DNA from: Symsagittifera roscoffensis
Lineage: Eukaryota > Xenacoelomorpha > Acoela > Convolutidae
Reading direction: 5' to 3'
Assembly: GCF_963678635.1 (NCBI RefSeq)
Contig: NC_087070.1
Location: forward strand, 24,477,419 to 24,541,418
DNA length: 64,000 nt
The notes under the pieces were generated by a model, which was given only the letters and a program-made list of their open reading frames with translations, was not told the DNA's origin and searched no databases. Below, piece by piece: positions 47,376 to 53,445 of this stretch. The first letter of the stretch is position 1. The number at the start of each line of letters is the position of its first letter. The translations under genes were made by a program, and so were the position numbers.

Positions 47376-50300
47376 GTCCCCGTCAATGATTGGGGGGCTT
47401 GCTCGCCGTAGCACGGATGAATTCGATTACTTGTTCGGGTTTCGTTTGGATAATTGACGCGGGTGGTTGGCCACCAAAAATCGCATTTCTTTCTTGATCC
47501 CATTTGGGGCATTTCGTAAGCCAGTGTATGGTGTCTTCAGTTTCGCTGAAGCAATGCGGGCACGACCCTTCCTCTATTTTCCCATGTTTAAAGAGGGTTT
47601 CCCGCAGAAATGGAGCTCTATTGAGTCTAATACGGTGGAGACTAACTTCTGCTTCTCTCGAACGTCCTTCTCCTTCCTGAAGTGGTTTCCCACCTGTCAT
47701 TTGTCTGTGTGGGTGGTTTTCCGGTACCAACTTCGAGTATAACTCATATCGACGCTCCTCCTTTTGTCTGTTCACATCTTCTCTGATGTCTTCGAAGATC
47801 TTTTCGTTGATTCTCTTTTGCGCTTCCGATCGCCAGTCCGACCTTCCTTTTAACCTTATTTGTGACTGGTTTGTTCCAAGTCTGTTAAGGGGATGTTTTT
47901 GTTTGAAGTTGCAGCATTTGGCCAGTAATTTGGCTGCATTATCTATGCCCTCCTCGTATATTGTGTTAAGCTGAGCCTCAGCTCGAGTTTGGACTGATGG
48001 GGCCCCTGCAGGCGCCCCCACAATACACCTAGCCGCTGCATTATTGCAAACTTCAATTTTTTCGCGCGTTGAAGGCGACAGGAACATACCCCAGGTTTCA
48101 AAGGCATACGCGCCACCGGGTCTGATATAGCTCTTGTAGAGTTGCCTCAAGTCATTGGCTTTTATTCCCCAGTTTTTTCCGCTCAATGAGCGTACTATTT
48201 GTAGCCTTTGTTTCAGTTTCTTCTTGGCTGTGTTGGCTTGCGCGTTGAAACGTAATTGGGTGTCAATTTCCACTCCGAGGATTACTGTTGAGTTTTCATA
48301 TTTAATCGGTTCACCCCCCATATGTAAATCTGGAGTGTTCTTACACCCGGTTTCTTTCGGATCAACTGTTACTACTAAGCCTACAGTTTTGTCCATTGCC
48401 AGTTCCACGTAGTTCGATTTAGCCCATGTTTCTATTGATTCAAGCGCTGGTTTGATTTGATTTGCCGCTTCCTCTATTCTTTCGGCGGCCACTTGTATAG
48501 TTAAATCGTCAGCGAACTGGTTAACAATGACTGATGGCGACTTGCCCTTAATTGCTTCCGGGAGTTTTGCTGTTGCAAAGCAATATAGAAGGGGCGAGAG
48601 CGGGCTTCCTTGTGGCATACCTTGGGAGAAAACTAGAGTTTTACTGAATTCTTCGTTCCATCTGACCATGGCTCGGCGATCCGACAGCCATGATTTCAGC
48701 CATTTTAGTGCTACGCTTCCTAAGCCTCTCTCGGCGAGGTCCCGTAGGAGACCAAGCCTCCATACTTTATCGAAAGCGGCCTTAAAGTCGATCGCAACTA
48801 TTAGCGTTCTTTTTTTGACCTGTAGATTATCCATTGCCGTTTGTGTAATGTTTGCTATAACATCAGTAGTTGAGCGGTGTGCCTGGAATCCTGCCTGTTC
48901 AGGCGGCACTAATTCGATTTCTTTCGCCCACTCCTCCAAACGTGTGAGGACCATTTTTTCCATAGTTTTGCCGATGCAAGAGAGGAGGGAAACTGGCCTA
49001 TACGACTTTATTAGGTTTGCCGGCTTCTTCTTTTTGAGTATCGGCACAATTGTAGCTGTTCGCCAGTTTGCCGGAATTTTGCCTTCACTCCAACTTCTGT
49101 TAACCAAATAGAGTAGATATTCCCTTCCCTTCTCCCCTAGGTGCTTGAGCATTAGCGGATGCACTCCATCGGAGCCCGCACTTTTGGGTTTAAGACTTCT
49201 TAATGCTTCTCCTAATTCGGCTATGGAAAATGACTCGTTGATTTCCGAGTCCCAATTTAACTTAATTGCTTCGCGTAGGGTCAAGTATGCTTGTTTCGAA
49301 TCTTCCCTTTTGACTGTCACTCTACTAACCGAAGCATACGTCTTACAAGCAACTTTTGCTTTCTCCCTGTCGGCCGTGATGGATTTACCTCCGTAATCAA
49401 TAGGAGTATTTGGGAGCCGCTCTTTTTTTCTGCCGTCCATGGCCCTGAGGGTGTTCCAAACTTTTGTGGTCGGGTCCCGCGGGCTGAGTTCAGCTGCATA
49501 TTTCCTCCACGCCTCGCGTTTACTGACCTCTATCGTTTTCTTGAACACCTTAGAAGCTTCCTCGGCTGCCGAAATGAGAAGATCGTCGCCAGGGGATTTC
49601 CTAAGCTGTCTTTGTATATTATTCATACTTTTCTTCGCAACAGCGCACTCTTTGGTCCACCATGGTTTGCAATCTTTTCGAGTGGTTACCGGAATAGATC
49701 CTTTAGCTGCGTTCATTATTGCTTTAGCAAATAATTTTTCCAAAGCTTCAAGGGACTTGAAGTCCTCCGGCAGGGATAGAGATTGTTCTAGTAGCCTCTC
49801 GAAATCCGGCCAGTCGGCTTTCTTCATGTTAAGGTTTGGTCGGGTTCGAACTTTACTGACCTTGTGGCAAGAGGATATCAGAATTGGCAAATGGTCGGAC
49901 CCTACCGAGTCAATTGTGGTCCAGTTAAAGTGGTTAGCTCTGGATGAGTGCACTACTGTAATGTCGGGTGCTGTCCCTGATCCATTTTTCGCAACTCTTG
50001 TTGCTCCTCCGCTGTTAAGCAGGCACATGTCCTTATTGATTAGCCATTCGTCCACTTCTTCGCCAATTTTGTCCTCGACTTTGTTCCGGTCCCAGCTTCC
50101 ATGGGCATTTATATCCGCGCATATGATGGAGTTACTGCCGCATGGCCATTTGTCCAGGTATGGCTTTGAGTCTCTTTGATCATATTGTCTGGATTTTGCT
50201 GGTGGTCGGTACACATTATGAATTTCCAGCCACGAATTGCCAGTTTTCACAGCTATGCTGACTGTCTCTAGAGCTGCGGTTAAAGGCATACTTAGGCTGA

Positions 50301-52262
50301 TTTCTTTACATTCTAGCCCCGGCCTAACAGCGATTGCTACGCCTCCTTGTGCCCTTTCGTTGGTAGTTTCCGTTTGGTGGACAGTGCGGTCCTTTCTAAA
50401 TACAACCCAGTCGCTGCTGTTCGGAACTTTGGCCTTCTCGGTCAGTTTCGTTTCTTGAAGGACTAGAATGTCCGCTTGCGTATCGTACGCTAGCTTTTTT
50501 ACCACATCCCCTTTCCCGCGCCATCCATTTACATTCAACTGGATGATTTTTAGACCTTCCTTAGTTCGTGGTCTGATTGGGTTGGGGTCCGCGGTGTTTG
50601 ATTTCAGGTGGTCGCAACCGCAGTGCCATCTGTATCCATCGTAGGATTTTATCTCTCTGACACTCCATCCCAGGCATTCTCTGTGTATGTACTGGAGACA
50701 GTCTACGCATTTGATGGACCATCCTGTGTTTTTGACTTCCTTGTTGCAGAAGCCACATGGCCACTTCGGCCCCGGGTTGGGTTCTATATCTCCTGCCTCT
50801 AATAGGCGGCGACTCAGGTCGACAGGATCACCCAAGCGCCTTGCCAAAAACCCGCCCGATTCGTTCTTCTCCGTCCGTGCTGCACCATTCAATGTGGAAT
50901 TGGCGATGTCCAAAGACATCGGTATCGATCGCCGCTGAAAGGCTCCACACATGATCGATTTCTTTACCGTATTGGAAGCGACTTCAACCACCCGAATGGA
51001 TTTTTTTGATGTGTCTATTATCAGACATTCGCAGTACATGCCCTATCTTTTCTAGGATAAGTTTTTCAATTTTCCATCCTAATGGTTTCCATTCCGTTTC
51101 TAAGAAGTACATGAGGTTCCTTTTCCAGCTAAAAAAGAAGGGGCTCCTTTTTATTGCACCAAATGTGTCGATAGCAACAGTTAATCCGAGATTGTAAGCT
51201 TTTTGTATCGTACCACATGCAAGCAGCCTTATCAAAAGGTACAGTCCTTTGTACGCATGCTTGAAATACATTCGCTTGTGGTTTCTTGGTTATTTCGGCA
51301 CCCTTTAGGCGGTTTCTTACTTTAGCTCTAAGTCCTACCGCGTGTTTTTCGCGGTTTACATTTTCGCTTTGGTGCCAATCAAACTTCCAAGGAACGGTAT
51401 GCTTCAATTCAGATGACTCAATTCCAAACAGCACAACTTCCGCGTTATCATCATTATTTTGCTCCTCTTATTTCCTCGTTGCTCTCTTTTTGGCTTCAGC
51501 TTCGTTTAAAATTTCCTGGCGATTTCTTAGAATTGTTGTATTCTCCGCAATAAATATGGAAGGTAAAATTTCGGTTATAGCCTCACAAATTGGGCCTTGC
51601 TATTCCCAAGCGTAAAAACTAGTTCGTAGTTACGCCAGACCAATAAGGTTTAAATCTGCTGCAAATTTAGGAACTGACAAACGTGTTTATCTGAAATAGT
51701 TGACTAAATTGAAAAAAAAAACATTTGTGATATTTGCCTTGCTCAAATTGGCATACCAAGAACAGTGATAAGACAAAAGTACACGGAAAAATTGTACAAC
51801 TTGAGCATTATCCGAATATTCAAAACAAAATCTGCAACCGTTCTGCACTTACCTTGATTGTTTGACTAGAAAAAGCAAGATCCCGATTCCGACAAGGAAG
51901 TGTCAAGGGATAAACTACAGCTTTCCGATCAATTTAACAACCAGATAATATCACCTCTAGCTTCGCTTTGTAAAAACAATTATGGAAGCGCCCAAAAAAG
52001 TTCTGAAAATTAATTGTTTCGACTAATTTGTTTTTAAATTCTGTGTCAAGAATACCTTTCGTCGGAACATATTTTCTTCAGTAAACAGCATCCCAGTAGT
52101 TGTGGGGTCAAATAAGGTCAGTCAACATTAAACAAGGTTGCTTTGATGGGAAAGTTTCAAGTAAAGTTGAGACTTCCTACCTGGTGTCTTGGAAGGGTCG
52201 TCGTCCCTGTTGTCGCCTCCACCTGACTTATCCTTCCCTTTTTCAGGTCCCTTCTTACCCAT
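30671..52262 (-). CDS. LRRC71: LRRC71-like leucine-rich repeat protein (14 coding exons)
   Basis: Coding exons, 5' to 3' on the minus strand: 52262-52181, 46350-46214, 45646-45620, 45408-45153, 41370-41217, 40658-40587, 39827-39668, 38360-38181, 37811-37571, 37255-37149, 33693-33570, 33423-33305, 32554-32381, 30826-30671. All junctions are GT-AG and all phases agree, giving about 662 aa. The order of features matches vertebrate LRRC71 as I know it: VKEIYIRNWKVD before the repeats, LRR blocks LSLRNNRITDLGARYL, LNLSFNNITAEG and LDLSSNYIGDEGARSL, then SRFRLTHEEVVERR, a low-complexity Lys-rich insertion, and a last LRR LNLNRNRISEKGAYELL followed by GPKNAPVGLMRLTL. Human LRRC71 is about 559 aa; the excess lies in the insertion and C-tail. 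LRRC71 genes are associated with ciliated cells and sperm; function here is inferred. The last exon choice is the least certain part. Confidence 0.9.
31809..31950 (-). CDS. possible optional LRRC71 exon
   Basis: A 142-nt GC-richer block after acceptor CTTATCAG, open in phase 0, encoding a Ser/Arg/Thr-rich disordered stretch (ERRGSISSGATTRAGSS). Donor AAGG/GTTGGT leaves phase 1. Joining it to the first acceptor of the last exon ends the protein two codons later; joining it to a weaker acceptor (start 30816) restores the long frame. It may be alternatively spliced or not an exon. Confidence 0.4.
32082..32310 (+). repeat. repeat family B, copy 2
   Basis: Contains AGTGTCAATGAACCCAAG, CATTGAATTTCAAGAGCC, GAGAAAACTGGATCA and CGCTGGAAATCTGAAATTTT in family order. 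It explains the minus-strand frames here and argues against reading exon 13 through to 32228. Confidence 0.6.
32381..32554 (-). CDS. LRRC71: LRRC71 exon 13
   Basis: 58 codons, phase 0 to 0: SNLVDEDHAYIRGINAIMEE then a Pro/Ser/Thr-rich stretch. Donor CCAACA/GTGTGT. The HAY..GINAIMEERDIISAK part lines up with the conserved C-terminal PAYAM..-like region of LRRC71. The acceptor (AATTAATTAAG) has a poor pyrimidine tract. An open frame continues to 32228 but enters a family-B repeat, so the splice is preferred. Confidence 0.7.
32832..32993. mobile_element. diverged relative of the 12.8-kb TIR element
   Basis: CTTATGCGCTAAGAACCAAG, GTGCGCAATAATTC, AATCAAATCTCAGTAACC at the left and TTTTGCGCGCATTCAGTCTT, TTGCGCACATTTT at the right match, with many changes, both ends of the element at 12811-13157. 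About half its length. Confidence 0.5.
33305..33423 (-). CDS. LRRC71: LRRC71 exon 12
   Basis: Acceptor TTTGTGATAG, donor CTCACG/GTACGG, 119 nt, phase 1 to 0. Encodes NRISEKGAYELLRAMKYQ then GPKNAPVGLMRLTLT, completing the last LRR and the conserved GPVGL motif. This short block is among the most LRRC71-specific parts of the gene. Confidence 0.85.
33570..33693 (-). CDS. LRRC71: LRRC71 exon 11
   Basis: Acceptor TTTTGTTAG, donor AACA/GTGAGT, 124 nt, phase 0 to 1. Encodes an acidic stretch (PLDEEVNYEEGEGHLWVKIG) and then RSLISLNLN, the start of the final LRR. Confidence 0.85.
33995..34410 (+). repeat. repeat family B, copy 3 (internally duplicated)
   Basis: The GATAACATT.ACCAAAT.. AACTGGATCAATGGGTAAA block occurs twice (about 34130 and 34255), so the copy is longer than its relatives. 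It ends with TTTCGCGACCTTTACACTTT and GATAGTGGAGTTTG, shared with copies 4 and 5. Confidence 0.6.
35163..35470 (+). repeat. repeat family B, copy 4
   Basis: Fullest copy: CAGTTGGAAAAGAGTCAATG, CTCAACTTTCGAATTTCAAA, AACCCAATTT, AACTAGAAGTCGATCACGTT and GCTGATCGATAGTGGAGTTC. It is followed immediately by a tRNA-SINE tail. Confidence 0.65.
35472..35645 (-). repeat. tRNA-Lys-derived SINE, copy 1
   Basis: Minus-strand tRNA-like head with A-box GTGGCTGAGT (35625-35634), anticodon stem-loop TGAGACTCTTAATCTC (as in tRNA-Lys-CTT) and B-box GGTTCAAATC (35579-35588), then a body with CGAGGCTTATTT and a tail CGCAAGTGTTCGCGAAGCGC. Insertions in the D-arm show it is not a functional tRNA. Confidence 0.75.
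35805..35995 (-). repeat. tRNA-Lys-derived SINE, copy 2
   Basis: Same architecture as copy 1: A-box TGACTGAGTGG (35974-35984), TGAGACTCAAAATTGCA loop, B-box GATTCGAATC (35931-35940), AATTCGAGGCTTATTTGG, and tail CGCAAGTGTTTGCGCAACGC / AGCTTTGCCTCTGCG. Homology to copy 1 runs end to end, which defines the element at about 180 bp. Confidence 0.75.
36001..37140. other. LRRC71 intron sequence, no other gene
   Basis: AT-rich intron with echoes of a repeat word TTTTATTTGCGA.TTAGGTT.GAAAAAA (35745, 36330; also 39445, 43720) and a CTTCACTACGTTCAT word (36508; also 44405, 53610). Nothing coding is recognised. Confidence 0.5.
37149..37255 (-). CDS. LRRC71: LRRC71 exon 10
   Basis: Acceptor ATGATTTTTCAG, donor AATGAG/GTAAGC, 107 nt, phase 1 to 0. 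Encodes PPPVQVDAKAAGNKTQRGGK and a basic Gly/Thr-rich segment, part of the disordered insertion between LRR blocks. Confidence 0.8.
37571..37811 (-). CDS. LRRC71: LRRC71 exon 9 (Lys/Ala/Gly low-complexity insertion)
   Basis: Acceptor ATATTTCCAG, 241 nt, phase 0 to 1. Encodes PPSSRKTDRPTSKG and then almost pure Lys/Ala/Gly/Asp (ADKKGAGAAGAAAAKGAKGG). The donor GAGCA/GTTAGT is weak; reading through would stop two codons on. Vertebrate LRRC71 also has a long Lys-rich insertion at this place. GC-rich codon use makes reverse-strand frames here look open, but they are shadows. Confidence 0.8.
38181..38360 (-). CDS. LRRC71: LRRC71 exon 8
   Basis: Acceptor TATGTTTTAG, donor AAATCA/GTCAGT, exactly 60 codons, phase 0 to 0. 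GLRMNRCLLVLDLSSNYIGD and EGARSLASVV form an LRR of the RI-like type; SRFRLTHEEVVERR is a hallmark stretch of LRRC71. A second GTAATC donor four bases on would break the frame. Confidence 0.88.
38955..39000 (-). repeat. tRNA-SINE tail fragment
   Basis: ACCGAGGCCAAGTTGCTCTT followed by CGCATACACAA matches the SINE 3' tail, without a recognisable tRNA head. Confidence 0.4.
39668..39827 (-). CDS. LRRC71: LRRC71 exon 7
   Basis: Acceptor GTTCACTTTCAG, donor GCAAAA/GTAAGA, 160 nt, phase 2 to 0. Encodes two LRRs: VWNLSLRNNRITDLGARYL and LVKLNLSFNNITAEGVTLL, with the consensus LxLxxNxI pattern. Confidence 0.9.
40587..40658 (-). CDS. LRRC71: LRRC71 exon 6
   Basis: Acceptor TGCTGTTTTTCAG, donor AACAA/GTAAGC, 72 nt, phase 2 to 2. 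Encodes TLNVEGSPVESEEWHRLIMG, an LRR half-unit with the EG(N/S)P motif seen in LRRC71. Too short to stand out as an open frame on its own. Confidence 0.85.
41217..41370 (-). CDS. LRRC71: LRRC71 exon 5
   Basis: Acceptor TGTGTTAATGCAG, donor CTCAA/GTGAGT, 154 nt, phase 1 to 2. With the base carried from exon 4 it reads NWKVDAVMMDSVLRV and continues LHLLTLYNVGLTNHTLETLG, the first LRR-like unit. Confidence 0.88.
41500..42090. other. intron sequence, no other gene
   Basis: AT-rich intron 4 sequence; no exon-like block or RNA gene seen. Confidence 0.5.
42095..42285 (-). repeat. tRNA-Lys-derived SINE, copy 3
   Basis: Minus strand: head AGCGGACCTGGCGCAGAATT..GAGGACGTGGGACTCGATCT, B-box-like GGGTTTGATTCGG, body, then tail TCGCTTGTGTTCGCAAATTC and CACCTCTGTG. 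Diverged in the arms but collinear with copies 1 and 2. Confidence 0.6.
42335..42450 (-). repeat. tRNA-Lys-derived SINE, copy 4 (partial)
   Basis: Minus strand: GTGACCATAGTGGAGATTGC, ACGTGAGACGTTTAATCTCC and B-box GGGGCTCGACTCCGG. A further tail word (CAGGCAAAACTCTGCTTCGC) lies at 42431. An additional head-like block (CGCAACGGTCACTAGGAAGT) follows at about 42570. Confidence 0.55.
42640..43900. other. intron sequence with old repeat words, no gene
   Basis: Two near-copies of a 90-bp block (GGCACATGGAAGAGCAGCCA at 43329 and GGCACATAGAAGAGCAGCCA at 43433, each followed by ATTGGTACCATTTTTT-like and GAAAATCGGTACAGTA) and a related block on the far side at 28870. Otherwise AT-rich filler. Confidence 0.5.
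44025..44300 (+). repeat. repeat family B, copy 5
   Basis: Words AGTTTGAAAAGAGCCAATGA, ACTGACTTTCGAATTT, GAGAATATTGGATCAATAG, TTCGCTGGGAAATCTGATAA and AGAAGTCGAAAACGTTTTTC in order. Confidence 0.6.
44589..45007. mobile_element. 419-bp hAT-like non-autonomous element
   Basis: Ends CAGGGGCGGATCTAGGATTT at 44589 and the inverted match AAATCCGCCCCTG ending at 45007. The CAGGGGCGGAT terminus is characteristic of widespread hAT-type MITEs. The interior ends in long G and C tracts. No 8-bp target duplication was clear in the flanks. The minus-strand frame inside is spurious. Confidence 0.65.
45153..45408 (-). CDS. LRRC71: LRRC71 exon 4
   Basis: Acceptor TATTGTGAACTTAG, donor ATCAGAA/GTGAGT, 256 nt, phase 0 to 1. 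RVLIKAPEATTTQTN, a Gly/Ser-rich spacer, then DTFIPTTYIPKSNYDYMRPV and STVKEIYIR. The IQVD/VQVDADPNDKKS..KEIYIR run precedes the LRR region in LRRC71. Confidence 0.87.
45620..45646 (-). CDS. LRRC71: LRRC71 exon 3 (27-nt microexon)
   Basis: Acceptor CTTCAATTTAG, nine codons GKKSKHATE, donor GAG/GTTTGT. Phase 0 at both ends, so skipping keeps the frame. Supported by the splice signals and the fit between exons 2 and 4, not by homology. Confidence 0.6.
   Translation of the reverse strand, partial: SKHATEVC
46214..46350 (-). CDS. LRRC71: LRRC71 exon 2
   Basis: Acceptor TTTTTTGCTTAG, donor AAAG/GTAAAT, 137 nt, phase 1 to 0. Encodes EPYSCTGNIDTDFTELCRRA, then TEIPPVVLRSKAPGQPPPP. The YxCTGxxxxDFxELCxRA block matches the conserved N-terminal region of LRRC71 as I know it. 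Confidence 0.87.
47082..47330 (-). pseudogene. C-terminal zinc-finger remnant of older LINE
   Basis: Minus-strand coding-like sequence broken by stops: TVDGTDTAFNQLGK, a TGA, then 50 codons 47234-47082 with AEKKLNAKINQETIEQIK and CSECGSEVKSRGGTVNRHE, followed in another frame by SFKTISCTMCDEVCSTEGA. Two CxxC finger-like units of this style end many LINE ORF2 proteins. I read it as the far side of the decayed LINE whose thumb region lies at 50990-51480, split by the 2A LINE. Confidence 0.45.
47347..47375. repeat. (GT)n microsatellite
   Basis: About 14 GT units, reading (CA)n on the minus strand, directly after the stop of the 2A LINE (47383). Probably its 3' tail. Confidence 0.85.
47383..50952 (-). 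CDS. LINE polyprotein with 2A peptide, PHD finger, endonuclease and RT
   Basis: Uninterrupted 1189-aa frame from ATG 50952; the frame is open to 51039 but those codons overlap an older LINE fragment, and ATG 50919 is an alternative start. Domains: residues 52-62 EAGDIEPNPGP, a canonical 2A ribosome-skipping motif (DxExNPG/P, break after G61); PHD finger C66-x2-C69 ... C82-x2-C85 ... H90-x2-C93 ... C111-x-C113; AP-like endonuclease about 134-361 (QLNVNGWRG, LQETKL, ICADINAHG, SDHLPIL); RT about 590-870 (SAGSDGVHP, RPVSLLSCIGK, IVAIDFKAAFDKV, QGMPQGSPLSPLL, catalytic FADDL at 813-817); C-terminal CCHC knuckle C1131-x2-C1134-x8-H1143-x4-C1148. Known 2A-bearing LINEs belong to CR1/L2/Ingi-type clades; clade here not fixed. 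No stops or frameshifts, so potentially active. Same strand as LRRC71, within its intron. Confidence 0.9.
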   Translation of the reverse strand: MCGAFQRRSIPMSLDIANSTLNGAARTEKNESGGFLARRLGDPVDLSRRLLEAGDIEPNPGPKWPCGFCNKEVKNTGWSIKCVDCLQYIHRECLGWSVREIKSYDGYRWHCGCDHLKSNTADPNPIRPRTKEGLKIIQLNVNGWRGKGDVVKKLAYDTQADILVLQETKLTEKAKVPNSSDWVVFRKDRTVHQTETTNERAQGGVAIAVRPGLECKEISLSMPLTAALETVSIAVKTGNSWLEIHNVYRPPAKSRQYDQRDSKPYLDKWPCGSNSIICADINAHGSWDRNKVEDKIGEEVDEWLINKDMCLLNSGGATRVAKNGSGTAPDITVVHSSRANHFNWTTIDSVGSDHLPILISSCHKVSKVRTRPNLNMKKADWPDFERLLEQSLSLPEDFKSLEALEKLFAKAIMNAAKGSIPVTTRKDCKPWWTKECAVAKKSMNNIQRQLRKSPGDDLLISAAEEASKVFKKTIEVSKREAWRKYAAELSPRDPTTKVWNTLRAMDGRKKERLPNTPIDYGGKSITADREKAKVACKTYASVSRVTVKREDSKQAYLTLREAIKLNWDSEINESFSIAELGEALRSLKPKSAGSDGVHPLMLKHLGEKGREYLLYLVNRSWSEGKIPANWRTATIVPILKKKKPANLIKSYRPVSLLSCIGKTMEKMVLTRLEEWAKEIELVPPEQAGFQAHRSTTDVIANITQTAMDNLQVKKRTLIVAIDFKAAFDKVWRLGLLRDLAERGLGSVALKWLKSWLSDRRAMVRWNEEFSKTLVFSQGMPQGSPLSPLLYCFATAKLPEAIKGKSPSVIVNQFADDLTIQVAAERIEEAANQIKPALESIETWAKSNYVELAMDKTVGLVVTVDPKETGCKNTPDLHMGGEPIKYENSTVILGVEIDTQLRFNAQANTAKKKLKQRLQIVRSLSGKNWGIKANDLRQLYKSYIRPGGAYAFETWGMFLSPSTREKIEVCNNAAARCIVGAPAGAPSVQTRAEAQLNTIYEEGIDNAAKLLAKCCNFKQKHPLNRLGTNQSQIRLKGRSDWRSEAQKRINEKIFEDIREDVNRQKEERRYELYSKLVPENHPHRQMTGGKPLQEGEGRSREAEVSLHRIRLNRAPFLRETLFKHGKIEEGSCPHCFSETEDTIHWLTKCPKWDQERNAIFGGQPPASIIQTKPEQVIEFIRATASKPPNH
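50767..50799 (-). other. 2A ribosome-skipping motif in LINE ORF
   Basis: Codons for EAGDIEPNPGP. In known systems the ribosome fails to form the Gly-Pro bond, releasing the upstream peptide and continuing with Pro as the N-terminus, so this would split a short leader (about 61 aa from ATG 50952) from the PHD-EN-RT protein. Confidence 0.85.
50990..51480 (-). pseudogene. thumb/C-terminal fragment of an older LINE
   Basis: Across two frames: KPQANVFQACVQRTVPFD and LQSRINCCYRHIW (the region after the RT catalytic core in LINEs), then EKIGHVLRMSDNRHIKK, matching the very common LINE motif GHVLRM.D.R. Frameshifts show decay. It ends abruptly at about 50990, where the 2A LINE begins. Confidence 0.6.
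51481..52170. other. intron sequence, no gene
   Basis: Possibly further decayed older-LINE sequence up to about 51600 (one stop separates an upstream open stretch), then AT-rich intron. Nothing else recognised. Confidence 0.4.
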
Positions 52263-52272
52263 CTTCTGAAAC
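52181..52272 (-). CDS. LRRC71: LRRC71 exon 1 (first coding exon)
   Basis: Acceptor TTTGTTTTTCAG precedes AAAGTTTCAGAAGATGG; ATG at 52262-52260, then MGKKGPEKGKDKSGGGD and donor ACACCAG/GTAGGAAGT, phase 1. The acceptor shows that a 5' non-coding exon lies upstream; a good donor (GTTA/GTAAGT) ending at 52838 is a candidate, unproven. A Lys-rich N-terminus is plausible for the family. Confidence 0.8.
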
Positions 52273-52839
52273 TTTCTGAAAAACAAATCAAATCTATCAC
52301 ACTGCAACACTGGGCAAAAAGAAATCACTCAAGCTACAAACGCGAACTTTGGCATGAATCGAATAAATTGATAAACCTTTTAGATCATCAGGTCTAAGCT
52401 CAATAATTACCAATATGACTATACCTGAATATCTGTATACCTCAATTTGGAAAAGTCAAAATGGTTAACCTGAGAGCGCTTAAAGCAGCGAAGGAAGAGC
52501 TTTGGGCCATGATGATTGTGCTTAAATTCAGTTCACTAGCGGCAGAAAAGTTTGGTTACGATTGAAAAACTTTGAATAAACAAGAAAGAAAGACTGTAAA
52601 TAAACTTCTACGCAAAAACTACGAATATCTGACCACAAAGATCAGGCTACAAAGATTGTCGGTAAAACTAAATTAAATCGAGCAAACTATATGAGGAGAA
52701 TCAATAAAGTGAAGTTTTTTACAATAGATCCTCATCGTCTCAATGACGCTTTTTAATTAACTGCGAACCAGGTGCTTTATTCTCACAATATAACAACAAA
52801 CGAATCTTCAGAATTTAAGTTGCGCAGGTGCACTTACTA

Positions 52840-53175
52840 ACTGTCATAAAACAAAACTCAGCTTAATTCCATCAAATTGAATATTATTAAATTGAAACTT
52901 AAAACATATCAGCTGAACACTACCAATTTCTAATTTAACCGATAGCGTACATAAATACTTCAACGGAAACATTTAGCCATAAACAGTAACTTTTGCGCTG
53001 AAAATTGAAAATGAGAGATACAAGGGAAGTTTCATTTCCGGCATTACTTTACGACTCCGTTTATTTTCCAAAGAAAGTATTCCATTAAGGTATGTTCACA
53101 AATTAATTGGGAACAAAACTGCTAAATTACAATACACTGCGATATAGTAAGAAAAATTTGAATAAGAAAACATAG
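52840..53175. other. upstream region of LRRC71
   Basis: May contain the first non-coding exon and promoter. No TATA-like or other core element could be assigned. Confidence 0.35.
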
Positions 53176-53179
53176 CCAA

Positions 53180-53445
53180 TCGAAGATTGGAAAAGAGTAA
53201 TGAACGCAAGTAAACATAAAAAACACCAACTTTGTTGCAAAATTCTCAACTTTCGAATTTCAAAGAAAAACATGGACGCCCTTTAAGCTCTTTGAATTTC
53301 TAGAACAATTTATGACTGGCGCTTTTTGATAACATTAACCCAACTAGAGAAAACTGGATCAACAGGTAAAGTTTTTATTCCCCTGGAAATCTAAAATTTA
53401 AATTCCACTTTCAAGACTAGAAATCGTTCACGTTTTTTCACGACA
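53180..53445 (+). repeat. repeat family B, copy 6
   Basis: Words AAGATTGGAAAAGAGTAATG, CTCAACTTTCGAATTTCAAA, TGATAACATTAACCCAACTA, GAGAAAACTGGATCAACAGG and CTAGAAATCGTTCACG. Same orientation as all other copies. Confidence 0.6.

Noticed and set aside
47312-47512. Poly(Thr-His) open frame
   Set aside because: Translation of the (CA)n microsatellite next to the LINE stop.
48527-50179. Long plus-strand frames (194, 147 and 246 aa)
   Set aside because: All lie antisense to the intact 2A LINE frame and show no family motifs.
51039-51040. Start of the 2A LINE protein at 51039
   Set aside because: Codons upstream of about 50990 overlap the older LINE's GHVLRM region in another frame, so an ATG at 50952 or 50919 is more likely.
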